64,000 nt of DNA from Micromonospora arborensis (GTDB lineage: Bacteria > Actinomycetota > Actinomycetes > Mycobacteriales > Micromonosporaceae): NCBI RefSeq assembly GCF_003205615.1, contig NZ_PYBV01000027.1, positions 128,678 to 192,677 on the forward strand, given 5' to 3'. The position numbers and the translations under genes are program-made. This document shows, piece after piece, positions 47,417 to 56,626 of this stretch. The first letter of the stretch is position 1; every line of letters starts with the position of its first letter. A model generated the notes under the pieces. The model was not told where the DNA came from. It did not search any database and saw only the letters and a program-made list of their open reading frames with translations.

Positions 47417-48412
47417 TCAGGCTGCGCACCAACGGGCGTTCGCCGCGGCCGGGCTGGTGGCCGGTGGGTCGGTGGCCGCGGCGCTCGCCCTCGCCACCTC
47501 GACCGGACGACGGGCCGGCGTCGGCGTACCGGTGGGCCGGTTGCCCGGCGGCCGGGTCGTCGCGGATTGGCGCGGGGTGGCCGCGACGGCGCCGCGCGCG
47601 TACATCCGGACCGCGCTGTTCTGTACCTGCCCGGGTGCCATGCGGATGCCGTCCACGGTGGCCCGGTTTCCGTACACGTCGCTGACGCGGACGCTGAACG
47701 GGCCGGGCCCGGCGCCGGAGGCAAGCAGCCAGTAGTTGTACTCCTGCCGGGCGGCCGACCGCCACGGACCGCTGTCACCCTGCCGCACCTCGACGGAACG
47801 CAACGGGTTGCCGTGGTTACCGACGCGGACGGCGAACCACCACTGCGACGCGCCCTCCTTGATGCGGAAGGTGAGTGGTCCGGGCAGCGGCGGGTTGACC
47901 ACCGCCCGGTAGGTCACGGCGACGAGACCCTGGACCGGGTCGGCGATCCGGGCGAATGCCTCGCGGGACAGGTCGAGATGCCCGGGCGCGCACTCTGGAC
48001 ACCGATCCATGATCAGCACTCGGACCGTGCCCTTCGGACCGGTCACGTCGAGAAATCCACCGCAGGCGGCACCTGCGGAGTATTCCGTCGGGCCGAGCGC
48101 GACGTAGAGCCGGTTGGCTGGGGCAGCGGGATTCGAGCAGTTGCCGCCGGCGCCGTTCGAGTCGTAGAAGCTCGCCTTGCCGCTGTGCGTGGCGTTACCG
48201 GTGGGCGGCGCGGCTGCGAGCGTCCGACCGGCGGCGCAGGCCGGGGCGGAGCCGGACCGCAGGGTCAGGGTGACCCCGAGTGCGGCCGCGAGAACGGTGA
48301 CGCCGGTGGCGACCAACCAGGGCATCGGCCTGGACGACGATGCGGGCCGGGCCTCGGGAGCATGGTCCAGGTCGATGTCGATGTCGATGTCGACAACGCT
48401 TCCGTCCGTCAC
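47417..48412 (-). CDS. Expansin-like (EXLX) exported protein with N-terminal membrane anchor
   Basis: A 331-residue protein. An acidic N-terminus with a DIDIDIDLD run precedes a TM anchor at about 30-52. Domain 1 (about 75-170) is a double-psi beta barrel with GKASFYDSNGAGGNC and IMDRCPECAPGHLDLS, keeping the Asp of the expansin/RlpA active groove. Domain 2 (about 175-270) is the CBM63-like beta-sandwich with WWFAVRVGNHGNPLRSVEV and YNYWLL. A 55-residue Pro/Thr/Arg tail is extra for the family. Bacterial expansins loosen plant cell wall or peptidoglycan-like polymers without hydrolysis. Anchoring suggests action on the own wall or at the cell surface. Confidence 0.85.
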   Translation of the reverse strand: MTDGSVVDIDIDIDLDHAPEARPASSSRPMPWLVATGVTVLAAALGVTLTLRSGSAPACAAGRTLAAAPPTGNATHSGKASFYDSNGAGGNCSNPAAPANRLYVALGPTEYSAGAACGGFLDVTGPKGTVRVLIMDRCPECAPGHLDLSREAFARIADPVQGLVAVTYRAVVNPPLPGPLTFRIKEGASQWWFAVRVGNHGNPLRSVEVRQGDSGPWRSAARQEYNYWLLASGAGPGPFSVRVSDVYGNRATVDGIRMAPGQVQNSAVRMYARGAVAATPRQSATTRPPGNRPTGTPTPARRPVEVARASAAATDPPATSPAAANARWCAA

Positions 48413-48524
48413 GACGGCGATGCTGCCGGACCCGGGCGCGGGCGGACAAGCCGGCTAAGCCAAAGCTAAGACAACATCGACGGACGGTGATCGGCGCGTA
48501 CCGATCGCCGGTCGACGACCCCGG

Positions 48525-49343
48525 TCAGGGCGCGGTGCTGATCGGCGCACCCACCGCCAGTTGGCCGCTGTCGAGCGGCACCAGGTGCAGTCCGAAGAGG
48601 AGTTTCTGCTTGACGTTGCGGTGTCGTCCGAGGGTGCGCAGTGGTTCCTTGGCGCGTACCCCGGTCTCCTGGTCCGTCGTGGTCACCACGCAGCGGTCAC
48701 ACGGCCCGGCGGCGCGGAACCGCAGGTCGCCGATGCGCAGCGACCGGCCGACCCAGTCGTCCTCGGCCCAGGCCGGCGCCCCTTCGACCACCAGGTTGGG
48801 TCGGAACCGGGTCATCGGCACCGGCTCCTCCCCCGCCTCGGCCAGCCAGTCGTTGAGGACGTCGAGGGAGGCGGCGTTCGCCAGCAGCAGCGGGTAGGCG
48901 TCGGCGAAGCTGACCTGGTCGCCGGTGTCGTGTTCGCGGGCCTCGGCGGCCAGGTGGCGGGTCGGCTGGGCCAACCAGACCAGTCGGACCGGTCGGCCGA
49001 GCAGCGCGCCGAGCCAGTCGTCGGCCGCCGGACCGGCCGGCAGAGCCGGGACCGGGAACGTGCGACTACGGAAGGTACGCACCCCGACCGGCTCACCGTC
49101 GGTCGGCTCGGGCACGTCGAGGTCGGGCTGCCCGTCGGCGCGCAGCGACAGGCCCCCAGGGCGCACGCTGGCACGCAGACCGACCAGCCGGGTGGTTTCC
49201 CGCTGGGTGACGCCGACGCCGTCGGCGTCCACGACCATCCAGCGTCGGTCCCCCGCCAGGCCCCACGGCTGCACGAACGCGCCGTCGTGGTCGACCCGGT
49301 GACAACCCTTGACCGGGTACGTGTGAATCGAGGTCAGCCGCAC
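48525..49343 (-). CDS. MOSC domain-containing protein (mARC/YcbX-like)
   Basis: A 272-residue protein: MOSC N-terminal beta-barrel (about 1-120, IHTYPVKGCHRVDHDGAFVQPWGLAGDRRWMV region) and MOSC domain (about 130-270) with FRPNLVVEG and GPCDRCVVTT, where a conserved Cys can bind the molybdenum cofactor. Such proteins reduce N-hydroxylated compounds. It starts at GTG 49343. It lies directly downstream of the methyltransferase-like gene by 4 bp and could share its transcript. No [2Fe-2S] domain is fused. Confidence 0.9.
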   Translation of the reverse strand: MRLTSIHTYPVKGCHRVDHDGAFVQPWGLAGDRRWMVVDADGVGVTQRETTRLVGLRASVRPGGLSLRADGQPDLDVPEPTDGEPVGVRTFRSRTFPVPALPAGPAADDWLGALLGRPVRLVWLAQPTRHLAAEAREHDTGDQVSFADAYPLLLANAASLDVLNDWLAEAGEEPVPMTRFRPNLVVEGAPAWAEDDWVGRSLRIGDLRFRAAGPCDRCVVTTTDQETGVRAKEPLRTLGRHRNVKQKLLFGLHLVPLDSGQLAVGAPISTAP

Positions 49344-49347
49344 CCGG

Positions 49348-49956
49348 TCACCATGCCACGCCGATCCCGTCGCCCGGGTACCAGTGGTTGGCGGGACTCT
49401 CCCGGTAGGCGAGGAACCGCCGGTCGGTGCGCTCGGCGAGCACGTTGGTGCTGGTGACGTTGTCGGTGAGCAGGGTCGCCCCGGGGGCGAGCTTCGACTC
49501 GACGGCGTCGAACTCGCGCTTCTCGTGGGTGCGGCTGTGGTCGCTGTCGTTCAGAAACAGGTCGACGTGGCGTTCCAGTGCGCCGATCGAGGCGATCGAG
49601 TCGCCGATCGCCAGGTCGACGAGGCCCCGACGCGCGGCCGGGGCGGTCGCCTGCTCGATGTGTCGCCGCAGCGTCTGGTCGGACTCGACCTCGTCGAGCC
49701 AGCCACGGACCTGCCGCACCGGCCCGTCGCAGACCACGCTGACGAACCAGGCCAGGTGGTGGCGGCTGAGTGTGGTCAGCTCGTACGTGTAGTTGTGATG
49801 TTCGCGGGAGGTGACCAGCCAACGGGCCGAGATGCGCAGCACCTTGGCGTCGTGGCGGGCCACCCGGGCGAGCCGCTTGGGGAACGCGGCGACGGGGGGC
49901 GAGTCGAGTGCGGGCGATGGCTCGGCGGAGCTGTGTAGCGTCCACCGATGCTTCAC
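49348..49956 (-). CDS. Methyltransferase-like protein that appears to lack its SAM-binding core
   Basis: A 202-residue protein. The N-terminal helical part (SREHHNYTYELTTLSRHHLAWFVSVV) and the C-terminal part (VDLFLNDSDHSRTHEKREFDAV, with the DSDHS signature) match, from memory, an actinobacterial class I methyltransferase family of roughly 280 residues. Between RRGLVD and LAIGDSIAS, where that family has its Gly-rich SAM motif, there is a direct junction and no GxGxG-like sequence. The frame stays open. It may be an in-frame deletion and inactive, or a reduced variant with another role. Confidence 0.65.
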   Translation of the reverse strand: MKHRWTLHSSAEPSPALDSPPVAAFPKRLARVARHDAKVLRISARWLVTSREHHNYTYELTTLSRHHLAWFVSVVCDGPVRQVRGWLDEVESDQTLRRHIEQATAPAARRGLVDLAIGDSIASIGALERHVDLFLNDSDHSRTHEKREFDAVESKLAPGATLLTDNVTSTNVLAERTDRRFLAYRESPANHWYPGDGIGVAW

Positions 49957-50052
49957 AGCAGGTTCAGGCCACCGTTCGTAGGAAAAGTCTTTCGGTCAGG
50001 ATGTTGCACCGTTTGGCCCGGATGGGGGTACATGGCTGTAACCCGCAATCAG

Positions 50053-50058
50053 TAGCAT
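50053..50058 (+). promoter_or_regulatory. -10 box TAGCAT, probable leaderless promoter of the LCP gene
   Basis: TAGCAT is followed by exactly six bases and then ATG 50065. Confidence 0.5.
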
Positions 50059-50064
50059 CGCGGC

Positions 50065-51138
50065 ATGCAGTATCGCCAGGAGTACGCGGAGCCCGAGACC
50101 CAGTTTATTGACGCGCAGCCACCACCTGAGCCGACTGAGGCGACGCGTCCGCGGCGTCGCCGGTGGCGGAAGATCGCGCTGATCACCTTCGTGGTCTTTG
50201 CGTTGCTCGGTGGTGGTGGCATGGTCGCCGGAGGCCTGTACTTCCGTTCGATCAACTCGGGAATCGAACGCGTCGACGCGTTCGAGGGTGTCCCGGAGGC
50301 CGACCGCCCACAGGTGGTCGAGGACGCCAAGGGTGCCATGAACATCATGATCCTCGGCAGCGACTCACGCGATCCGGAGAATGAGTCCGGCTCCCGGACC
50401 GACACCATCATCCTGGCCCACCTTCCGAAGGACCGGCAGAGCGCACAGCTCATCTCGATCCCCCGGGACAGCTGGATCAGCGTGCCGAAGTCGCCACAGG
50501 GGCGGGGCGGGCGGGACGCCAAGATCAACGCGGCGTTCGCCTGGGGTGGCGTTCCGCTCATGGTGCAGACCCTGGAGAAGTTCACCGGCGTCCGCATCGA
50601 CCACGTGGCGATCGTTGACTTCGCGGGTTTCAAGGAGATCGTGGACGCGCTCGGTGGCATCGACATCACCGTGGACAAGGGCTTCACGTCGAAGCACTCG
50701 TTGAACCCGGACGGCCGACGGGAGTTCGTCGCGGGCCGGCAGACCATGGACGGAGCGGCCTCGCTGGACTACGCCCGCGAGCGGTACGCGTTCGCCGAGG
50801 GCGACTTCACCCGGATCAAGCACCAGCAGCAGGTCATCAAGGCGATCCTGGACAAGGCCGCTTCCGGGGGCACGCTGGCCAGCCCCACCAAGTTGAACTC
50901 ATTCGTCCGGGCCACCGCCGACGCCGTCGCGGTGGACGAGTCGATGTCCCTGGTCGACCTGGCAATGCAGCTGCGGCACCTGCGCAGCGGCCAGCTCGCC
51001 TTCCTCACCTGCCCCACGGGCGGCACCGGCCGGGTTGGCACCGAGAGCGTCGTTTTCGTTGACAAGCCGAAGGCCGAGCGTGTGTTCGACGCGGTGCGTC
51101 GCGACTCGGTGGAGGAAATTGCCGCCGCAGCAAAGTAG
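50065..51138 (+). CDS. LytR-CpsA-Psr (LCP) family glycopolymer transferase
   Basis: A 357-residue protein with a Pro/Glu-rich cytoplasmic start, one TM anchor (about 36-60) and an outer LCP domain: NIMILGSDSRD, SRTDTIILAHL, LISIPRDSWI, DAKINAAFAWGG, LDYARERYAFAEGDFTRIKHQQQ. LCP enzymes move undecaprenyl-pyrophosphate-linked polymers onto peptidoglycan. It stands at the left border of the exopolysaccharide locus and may attach its product to the wall. Confidence 0.94.
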   Translation: MQYRQEYAEPETQFIDAQPPPEPTEATRPRRRRWRKIALITFVVFALLGGGGMVAGGLYFRSINSGIERVDAFEGVPEADRPQVVEDAKGAMNIMILGSDSRDPENESGSRTDTIILAHLPKDRQSAQLISIPRDSWISVPKSPQGRGGRDAKINAAFAWGGVPLMVQTLEKFTGVRIDHVAIVDFAGFKEIVDALGGIDITVDKGFTSKHSLNPDGRREFVAGRQTMDGAASLDYARERYAFAEGDFTRIKHQQQVIKAILDKAASGGTLASPTKLNSFVRATADAVAVDESMSLVDLAMQLRHLRSGQLAFLTCPTGGTGRVGTESVVFVDKPKAERVFDAVRRDSVEEIAAAAK

Positions 51139-51250
51139 ACGACCAGATTCGCCCTTTCGTCTATGGCGGCGGTTCTGACCTGGTCATATCCTTCCTTCGC
51201 CCTTCGGCTCGATAGTGCCCAGCGCGAAGGACCAACGGGGAAGGTTGACC

Positions 51251-52744
51251 ATGTCAGGTCATTCAACGACGAGTCGTCCCGGCACACCCACGCCATGGAC
51301 GGGCGAACAACCCGGCTCGGTCGAGCCGGCGACGACACCCAAGACCGCACCGGTGCCCCGGCCCGGTCTGGAAACGACCGCGGTCCTGCCGTACGCGGCA
51401 ACCCGGACGTCATCGCGGACGCGCTTGCTACGGGCCTGGATGATGACGGTTCCGATCGACATCGTGGCGCTGCTATTTCCTTTGCTGATATCGCAGGACT
51501 ATTGGCGCGGCACCCTCGTCAACGCCGGGCTCACCATGGCCATCTTCGCGGCCGGCGGGCTCTACCAGGCCCGCCGGCACGTGAGCATCCTCGATGAGCT
51601 GCCGAGCATCGTCGGGCGCCTACTGGCGTCCGCCGCAGTGGTGGCCATCATCGCTGCGGAGCGTCACTCCTCGGTTGAGTATGTCGGCGGTTTCATGCGG
51701 GGCGTCGCCATCTCCGCCGGCCTGGTGATCGTTGGTCGGGCGCTCAGCCGGGCACTCACCATCCTGGTGCGCAAGCGTCGTTGGGTGGAGCACAACGCCA
51801 TCATCATCGGCAGCGGCCCGGTCGCCTTGGAGCTGGCCCGGTTGCTGCGTCGTTACCCGCGGTACGGCCTGCGTTTCGTGGGCTGCGTCGACGTGACGGC
51901 ACAGCAGGATTCGGCTGTACTTCCGCTGCTCGGCAGCCTCAACGAGCTGGAGAAGCTGGTCCGGGTGCTGAAGTGTGAGGTGCTGGTCATCGCCGACCCG
52001 GACTGCCGGGAGTCGGAACTGATGGACACTCTCCTGCTGCCCCACAGCTCGCGTTGCGACCTGTGGGAGGTGCCGCGCTTGTGGGGTTCCCGCTCGCAGG
52101 GCGGGTATCCCGACCACATCGGGGCGATCCCGATCGTGAAGGTCGGTGACATCTCGCTCTCCGGTCCGCGTTGGGCGATCAAGCGGGCTTCCGACGTGGC
52201 GTTCTCCGGCCTGGCCCTGTTCCTGCTGAGCCCGGTGCTGCTGCTGTGTGCGCTTGCGACGTTCATCGACGGGGGTCGCGGGATTTTCTTCTACCAGGAG
52301 CGGATCGGCCGGTTCGGGAAGCCGTTCAACGTCGTCAAGTTCCGATCGATGCGCCCGGTCGACGAGACCGAGTCGCAGACGAACTGGTCGATCGCGAACG
52401 ACCGACGGGTCGGCCCGATCGGCCGGTTCATGCGCCGCACGTCCCTGGACGAGCTTCCCCAACTGTGGAACATTCTGCGCGGCGACATGAGCGTCGTCGG
52501 GCCGCGGCCGGAGCGGCCGTACTTCGTGGAGAAGTTCTCCGCGGAGTACCCGAACTACGCGATGCGGCACCGCGTCCCCGTGGGGTTGACCGGGCTCGCC
52601 CAGGTCAGTGGTCTGCGTGGTGACACGCCGATCTCCGACCGGGCGCGGTTCGACAACTACTACATCGAGAACTGGTCGCTCTGGCTCGACATCAAGGTCG
52701 TCCTGCGTACCATCTCAGAGGTTTTCCGCGGCGGAGGCCGTTGA
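51251..52744 (+). CDS. Exopolysaccharide polyprenyl glycosylphosphotransferase (initiating sugar transferase)
   Basis: A 497-residue protein of the WcaJ/WbaP type. About 65 polar residues come first, then four TM helices to about residue 170, a Rossmann-like CoA-binding-type middle domain (HNAIIIGSGPVALELARLL), and a C-terminal bacterial sugar transferase domain after a fifth TM (KRASDVAFSGLALFLLSPVLL). Catalytic segments are KFRSM, RRTSLDELPQLWNIL and SVVGPRPERP. ATG 51251 follows GGGAAGG. It transfers a sugar-1-phosphate to undecaprenyl phosphate, starting repeat-unit synthesis. Confidence 0.95.
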   Translation: MSGHSTTSRPGTPTPWTGEQPGSVEPATTPKTAPVPRPGLETTAVLPYAATRTSSRTRLLRAWMMTVPIDIVALLFPLLISQDYWRGTLVNAGLTMAIFAAGGLYQARRHVSILDELPSIVGRLLASAAVVAIIAAERHSSVEYVGGFMRGVAISAGLVIVGRALSRALTILVRKRRWVEHNAIIIGSGPVALELARLLRRYPRYGLRFVGCVDVTAQQDSAVLPLLGSLNELEKLVRVLKCEVLVIADPDCRESELMDTLLLPHSSRCDLWEVPRLWGSRSQGGYPDHIGAIPIVKVGDISLSGPRWAIKRASDVAFSGLALFLLSPVLLLCALATFIDGGRGIFFYQERIGRFGKPFNVVKFRSMRPVDETESQTNWSIANDRRVGPIGRFMRRTSLDELPQLWNILRGDMSVVGPRPERPYFVEKFSAEYPNYAMRHRVPVGLTGLAQVSGLRGDTPISDRARFDNYYIENWSLWLDIKVVLRTISEVFRGGGR

Positions 52745-52789
52745 TCGCACGAAGCGGGTGACCAGAGGTCGGCCACCGTCGGCAGTAAC

Positions 52790-53773
52790 TCAACTGCCGA
52801 CCGTGGCCGTCCTCTTCATCACCTCGTTGATCGCCGCCGACCAGTGCTCCGCGAAGCGTTCGAGGCTGTTCTCCGCCCGCACGAACGCGGTGACATCCGA
52901 GACGGCCTGTGCGCCGGATGGAAGCAGCGTGAGCGCACGGGTGAACTCGTCCAGGTCCCCGGCGGTTGCCGTCAGATCGCGGTAGCCCGGCACCTTGTCG
53001 ATGAGGGTTCGAACGTAACCCACCCGCGTGGCCAGGACCGCGGTACCGGTCGCCATCGCCTCCAGGATGGCGAGTGAGCACGCCTCGTAGTCGCTTGGTG
53101 CGAGCACACAGTCGACAGCCTGGATCCAGGTGCGCAGCTCCGCTGGAGACAGCACACCCAGGCTGGTCGCGCCGTCAACGGTGCCCACGCCGGCGGTCAA
53201 CAGGCGGTAGCCAGCCCGGGACGCGGCAGCGACCGCAATGTCAGGTCGCTTGCGTGCCTCGGCGCGTCCGATGAAGAGGGCGAGCCGTTCGTCCGGCGAG
53301 ACCCCCAATTGGCCGCGTGCGGTGTCGCGGTCGCCGATACCGAACGTCGTGGTGTCGATCCCGTTCGGAATCACCCGGTGGACCCGGAACCGGTACCACT
53401 GCTCCACCTCTTCGGCGGTCGGCTGCGACACGGCGACCCGGTAGGCGTTGGCACCCGCCCAGATCTCCTTCGCCGCGCCCTTGACCAGGAACTGCGTTCG
53501 CCACTGGATGGAGTACGCGTTGGTCCTGGTCCCCAGCCGGACGTGATCCACCCAGCATCCGTGGTAGACGTGGATCCGCGGTGCCGACGTCCGGCGGCTG
53601 ACCATGCCATTCGTGATGACCAGATCGTGGGCGACCGAGTCCAGATCAGCGGCGCCGACAACCTCCGCCGTACCTCCGAGCCGCCCGATCACGTCGCTGA
53701 GGGTGTGGCAGAAGCGTTCCACGCCCCCCGAACTGCTCGTCGGATCGGGGCTGACGACCGCGACCCTCATCAT
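52790..53773 (-). CDS. Glycosyltransferase family 4
   Basis: A 327-residue GT4 with the Gly-rich acceptor loop SSSGGVERFCHTL, a nucleotide-sugar site around LFIGRAEARKRPDIAV, and the E-x7-E-like DYEACSLAILEAMATG. ATG 53773 overlaps the GT2 stop as ATGA. It is the last gene of a leftward three-gene unit (Wzy, GT2, GT4). It probably adds a sugar to the undecaprenyl-linked repeat unit. Confidence 0.88.
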   Translation of the reverse strand: MMRVAVVSPDPTSSSGGVERFCHTLSDVIGRLGGTAEVVGAADLDSVAHDLVITNGMVSRRTSAPRIHVYHGCWVDHVRLGTRTNAYSIQWRTQFLVKGAAKEIWAGANAYRVAVSQPTAEEVEQWYRFRVHRVIPNGIDTTTFGIGDRDTARGQLGVSPDERLALFIGRAEARKRPDIAVAAASRAGYRLLTAGVGTVDGATSLGVLSPAELRTWIQAVDCVLAPSDYEACSLAILEAMATGTAVLATRVGYVRTLIDKVPGYRDLTATAGDLDEFTRALTLLPSGAQAVSDVTAFVRAENSLERFAEHWSAAINEVMKRTATVGS

Positions 53774-54672
53774 CGTGCCCACCGGGTGAGGCGCCGGCCG
53801 GCGGCACGGGCCAGGGGCTTGGTCCGTCGGCTGATCAACGACAACTGTTCATGGCCCGAGCCACGGATCAGACCCTGCTCACGGAGCCAGGCACCGTGCT
53901 TACGGAGGAAGTACCAGTTGTTGCGGACCACGAAGTACTCGTAGCGGGCCTTGGACGCGCGGTCGATGCCGCCACCGGCGCGGGAGCGCATGTAGGTGTA
54001 GCCGCGGTCCGTCACGACCACCCGGTGCCCCGCCCGCGCTGCCGCCACAAAGAGGTCCGTCTCCTCGCGGTAGTAGTTGCCGGAGTAGAACTCGTCGTAC
54101 ATCGCTGCGGCGAAAACCGACCGCCGATAGAGGGCGTTGGCATGCATCCAGACGCAGTCCGTCCAGGCCGACGTGGGGAAGATGCCGGGCTGCTCGAGCT
54201 TGGGGCCACCGGGCAACCTCGGCGCTCGCGCGATGCGGTCCTCAACGTCCTCACCCTCGCCAATGTTGAACCAGGGCGCGCCAACCACGTCGGCACCCGC
54301 CTCGTTGGCGACCTGAACAAGCTCGGCGATGAGATTGGTGCTAGGCACGTCGTCGTCGTCAATCACGAACACCCACTCCGACGTGGCGGCGCGGATTCCG
54401 ATGTTCTTGGCCTTAGGCGGGCCGACGTTGCGCTCGTTGACGATGACACGGAGCCGGGCGTCCTGATCGGCGAGGCTCTGCAACCGGGTCGCGGTGTCGT
54501 CCGCGCTCCCGTCGACGACGAAAACAGCCTCTCGAACGACGGGTTGAGACAGCGCCCACTGTGCTCGCGCGTAGGCGAGCTCACTCCTGTTACGGGTGGG
54601 TACGACCACGGACACCGTGGCCGCGCCCGCGGGGCTCGCCTCGTGCCCACTCATCGGTACGCCTTGCACCAT
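53770..54672 (-). CDS. Glycosyltransferase family 2
   Basis: A 300-residue soluble GT2 with VSVVVPTRNR, VDGSADDTA, NVGPPKAKN, the metal site IDDDDVPS and the acceptor acid in YREETDLFVAA. Starts at ATG 54672 or ATG 54654 are both possible; GGAGG is only 2 nt from the first. It ends in ATGA with the GT4. Shares a unit with the Wzy-like gene 61 bp upstream. Likely a repeat-unit sugar transferase. Confidence 0.87.
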   Translation of the reverse strand: MVQGVPMSGHEASPAGAATVSVVVPTRNRSELAYARAQWALSQPVVREAVFVVDGSADDTATRLQSLADQDARLRVIVNERNVGPPKAKNIGIRAATSEWVFVIDDDDVPSTNLIAELVQVANEAGADVVGAPWFNIGEGEDVEDRIARAPRLPGGPKLEQPGIFPTSAWTDCVWMHANALYRRSVFAAAMYDEFYSGNYYREETDLFVAAARAGHRVVVTDRGYTYMRSRAGGGIDRASKARYEYFVVRNNWYFLRKHGAWLREQGLIRGSGHEQLSLISRRTKPLARAAGRRLTRWAR

Positions 54673-54733
54673 GACCTCCACACCCCGCTCGACCAGGATC
54701 TGTTGCGCACTGGACCTGCTTCGGATCTCGATG

Positions 54734-56626
54734 TCACGAACGTGGCGCCCAGAGACCGGGACTGGACCCGATGGCCCCCGTACTGCCGTCGGTTGGGCGC
54801 TGCTGTTCCTCGCGACGGACGTTGTCCCCACGTTGCTTGCCGGTGGCCTGGCCGACGATTCCGGCGGCGGCGCCAATCAGCAACGGCCACCGACTCGTCT
54901 CGGACAGGAACGGCGCGGTCATGACACACAGTGGCGCGATCAGGCAGAAGGCCGCCGCGGCCCGGACGACGACGTCGCTGCTCCGATCACGCAGACGCCC
55001 CAGGGCCGCGATACCGGCGACCGACAGGAAGAGGAAGACGAGCACCGGTGCCGCGGCGCCGTAGCGCAGCCAGTCCTGTAGCAGCTCGTTGTGCACGTAC
55101 ACCCGGGTGGAGGCGCTGGCGGCAAGGCCCGGGAGCTGCGGCGACGACGGCCCCACCCCGGTCCACAGGTTCGCCCGGACATGGTCCCAGCCGACCCGCA
55201 GATCGCTTATGTGTCCGCTCGTTGACGCCGCCTGGTGCCCGGCGCTGTCCTGCTCGGCGGGGGGCTTCGGGGACGGGCGTGGCGCGGCGGCCGGCGGTGT
55301 CGGACCAGCGGGCTCTGTTGCGCCGCTCGGGATCGGATTGGTTGGACTCGACCCGCTGACCGTGGCCGGACTCGTTGGCGCGCTGCCTGCCACCCAGGCA
55401 CCACCTACGGTGCCGTCATCGCCGCCGCTTGTTTCGAAGCTGCCCACACTACGCAGACCGACGTCCGCGGCAAGGCCTGGCGCGGCGAGCACAACCACCG
55501 CGACCATGAGCCCGGCGAAGGTCAACTGCTTGAGCATGAGCCTCCACCGCGCCCACGAGAGCACGAAGGCGACGACGCCGACAACGACTGCGGCGAGCCA
55601 TACGCTGCGCCGGAAGCTGAACAGAATGAGCAGCGGCCCGGCGACGGCCACGACCATGTGCCGCCAGTCCCAGCGCCATCCACGGTCGCCGAGCATTCCG
55701 CCGAATGCGGCGACCGCGATGGCGGGCAGCGCCGAGTCGTAGTAGACGAAGTAGTCGCTGAGCCGGTCGTCGGCGACCTCGCCCAGTCGAATCGCGACAG
55801 CGGCACCGACCAACAGGGCGGCTAAGCCAGCGCCAATCATGACCGCGAAGCTCCGCCGGTCGTCCCGTAGCATCCGCAGGCTCAGCCCGAGGACGAGACC
55901 CATGACGAGTAGGACGAAGGGTCGGGCGTTCTGGTTGACGGCCGAGAAGACCGACTGTCCGTGGACCAGCCCACTGCCAGCGGCCAGGGCGACGAGGGCG
56001 CTGGCGAGGCCGAGCAGGACACTCCCAGTCGACCGGAGGCGGAGGTGCCTCGGCGGCCAACATTGGGCGGCAGCCGCGAGGACCGCCGTCACCGCGAGCG
56101 GCAGCACAGCGGGAATCTTTCCCGCGAGAAACAGTTGATGACCGAACGTCGTCAGGGCCCCGAAGCGCCCGTTCGGTCCGATCTCCTGGGCGAGCACCGC
56201 CACGAGGACGATGCCCACCAGTGGGAGGCGGAGAACGAGCAACGGCAGCGTCGCTGCGAATACGACCCCGACGGCTGACGGCACGGCCCAGAGGATGTAC
56301 GCGACAGAGAATGCCGCCCCTGCGAGGGACGCCCAGCCGAGCGGCCGACGGATGGTGACAGCGAGCGGACCGACGGCCCGCGACAGCCATCCTGCTGCGG
56401 TTGATCGAACGGCTGTGCCCTCGCGCCCTGCCCTGGCGTCGGGTCGATCGACGGGCTGGCGGGACGGATCAATGTCAGCGGCCCCGGTGCCCGGTTCAGC
56501 CGCCGTTCCTCTGGAACCCATCGCCGCCTTCGCCATGAAACCCGCTGAGAACAACGCCGAACCGATTGCCAGGGCAGTCGCCGGACGGCCCAGCGGGGCG
56601 ATCCTGCGACCAGAGCGGTTGTGCAT
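54734..56626 (-). CDS. O-antigen ligase/polymerase-like membrane protein (Wzy)
   Basis: A 630-residue protein with about twelve TM helices. The Wzy_C signature is the outer segment VHNELLQDWLRYG followed by TM helices. A Ser/Pro/Ala/Gly-rich outer loop of about 70 residues (around 415-490) separates the halves. The first 70 residues are polar after a short hydrophobic stretch. It should polymerise undecaprenyl-linked repeat units outside the membrane. ATG 56626 is used; 14 further upstream residues are Arg-rich and unsupported. Confidence 0.87.
   Translation of the reverse strand: MHNRSGRRIAPLGRPATALAIGSALFSAGFMAKAAMGSRGTAAEPGTGAADIDPSRQPVDRPDARAGREGTAVRSTAAGWLSRAVGPLAVTIRRPLGWASLAGAAFSVAYILWAVPSAVGVVFAATLPLLVLRLPLVGIVLVAVLAQEIGPNGRFGALTTFGHQLFLAGKIPAVLPLAVTAVLAAAAQCWPPRHLRLRSTGSVLLGLASALVALAAGSGLVHGQSVFSAVNQNARPFVLLVMGLVLGLSLRMLRDDRRSFAVMIGAGLAALLVGAAVAIRLGEVADDRLSDYFVYYDSALPAIAVAAFGGMLGDRGWRWDWRHMVVAVAGPLLILFSFRRSVWLAAVVVGVVAFVLSWARWRLMLKQLTFAGLMVAVVVLAAPGLAADVGLRSVGSFETSGGDDGTVGGAWVAGSAPTSPATVSGSSPTNPIPSGATEPAGPTPPAAAPRPSPKPPAEQDSAGHQAASTSGHISDLRVGWDHVRANLWTGVGPSSPQLPGLAASASTRVYVHNELLQDWLRYGAAAPVLVFLFLSVAGIAALGRLRDRSSDVVVRAAAAFCLIAPLCVMTAPFLSETSRWPLLIGAAAGIVGQATGKQRGDNVRREEQQRPTDGSTGAIGSSPGLWAPRS

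Noticed and set aside
46446..47778. Minus-strand open frames across the tRNA and GNAT gene
   Set aside because: They run through the tRNA and the antisense of the HNH and GNAT genes, are Arg/Pro/Gly-rich and have no domain.
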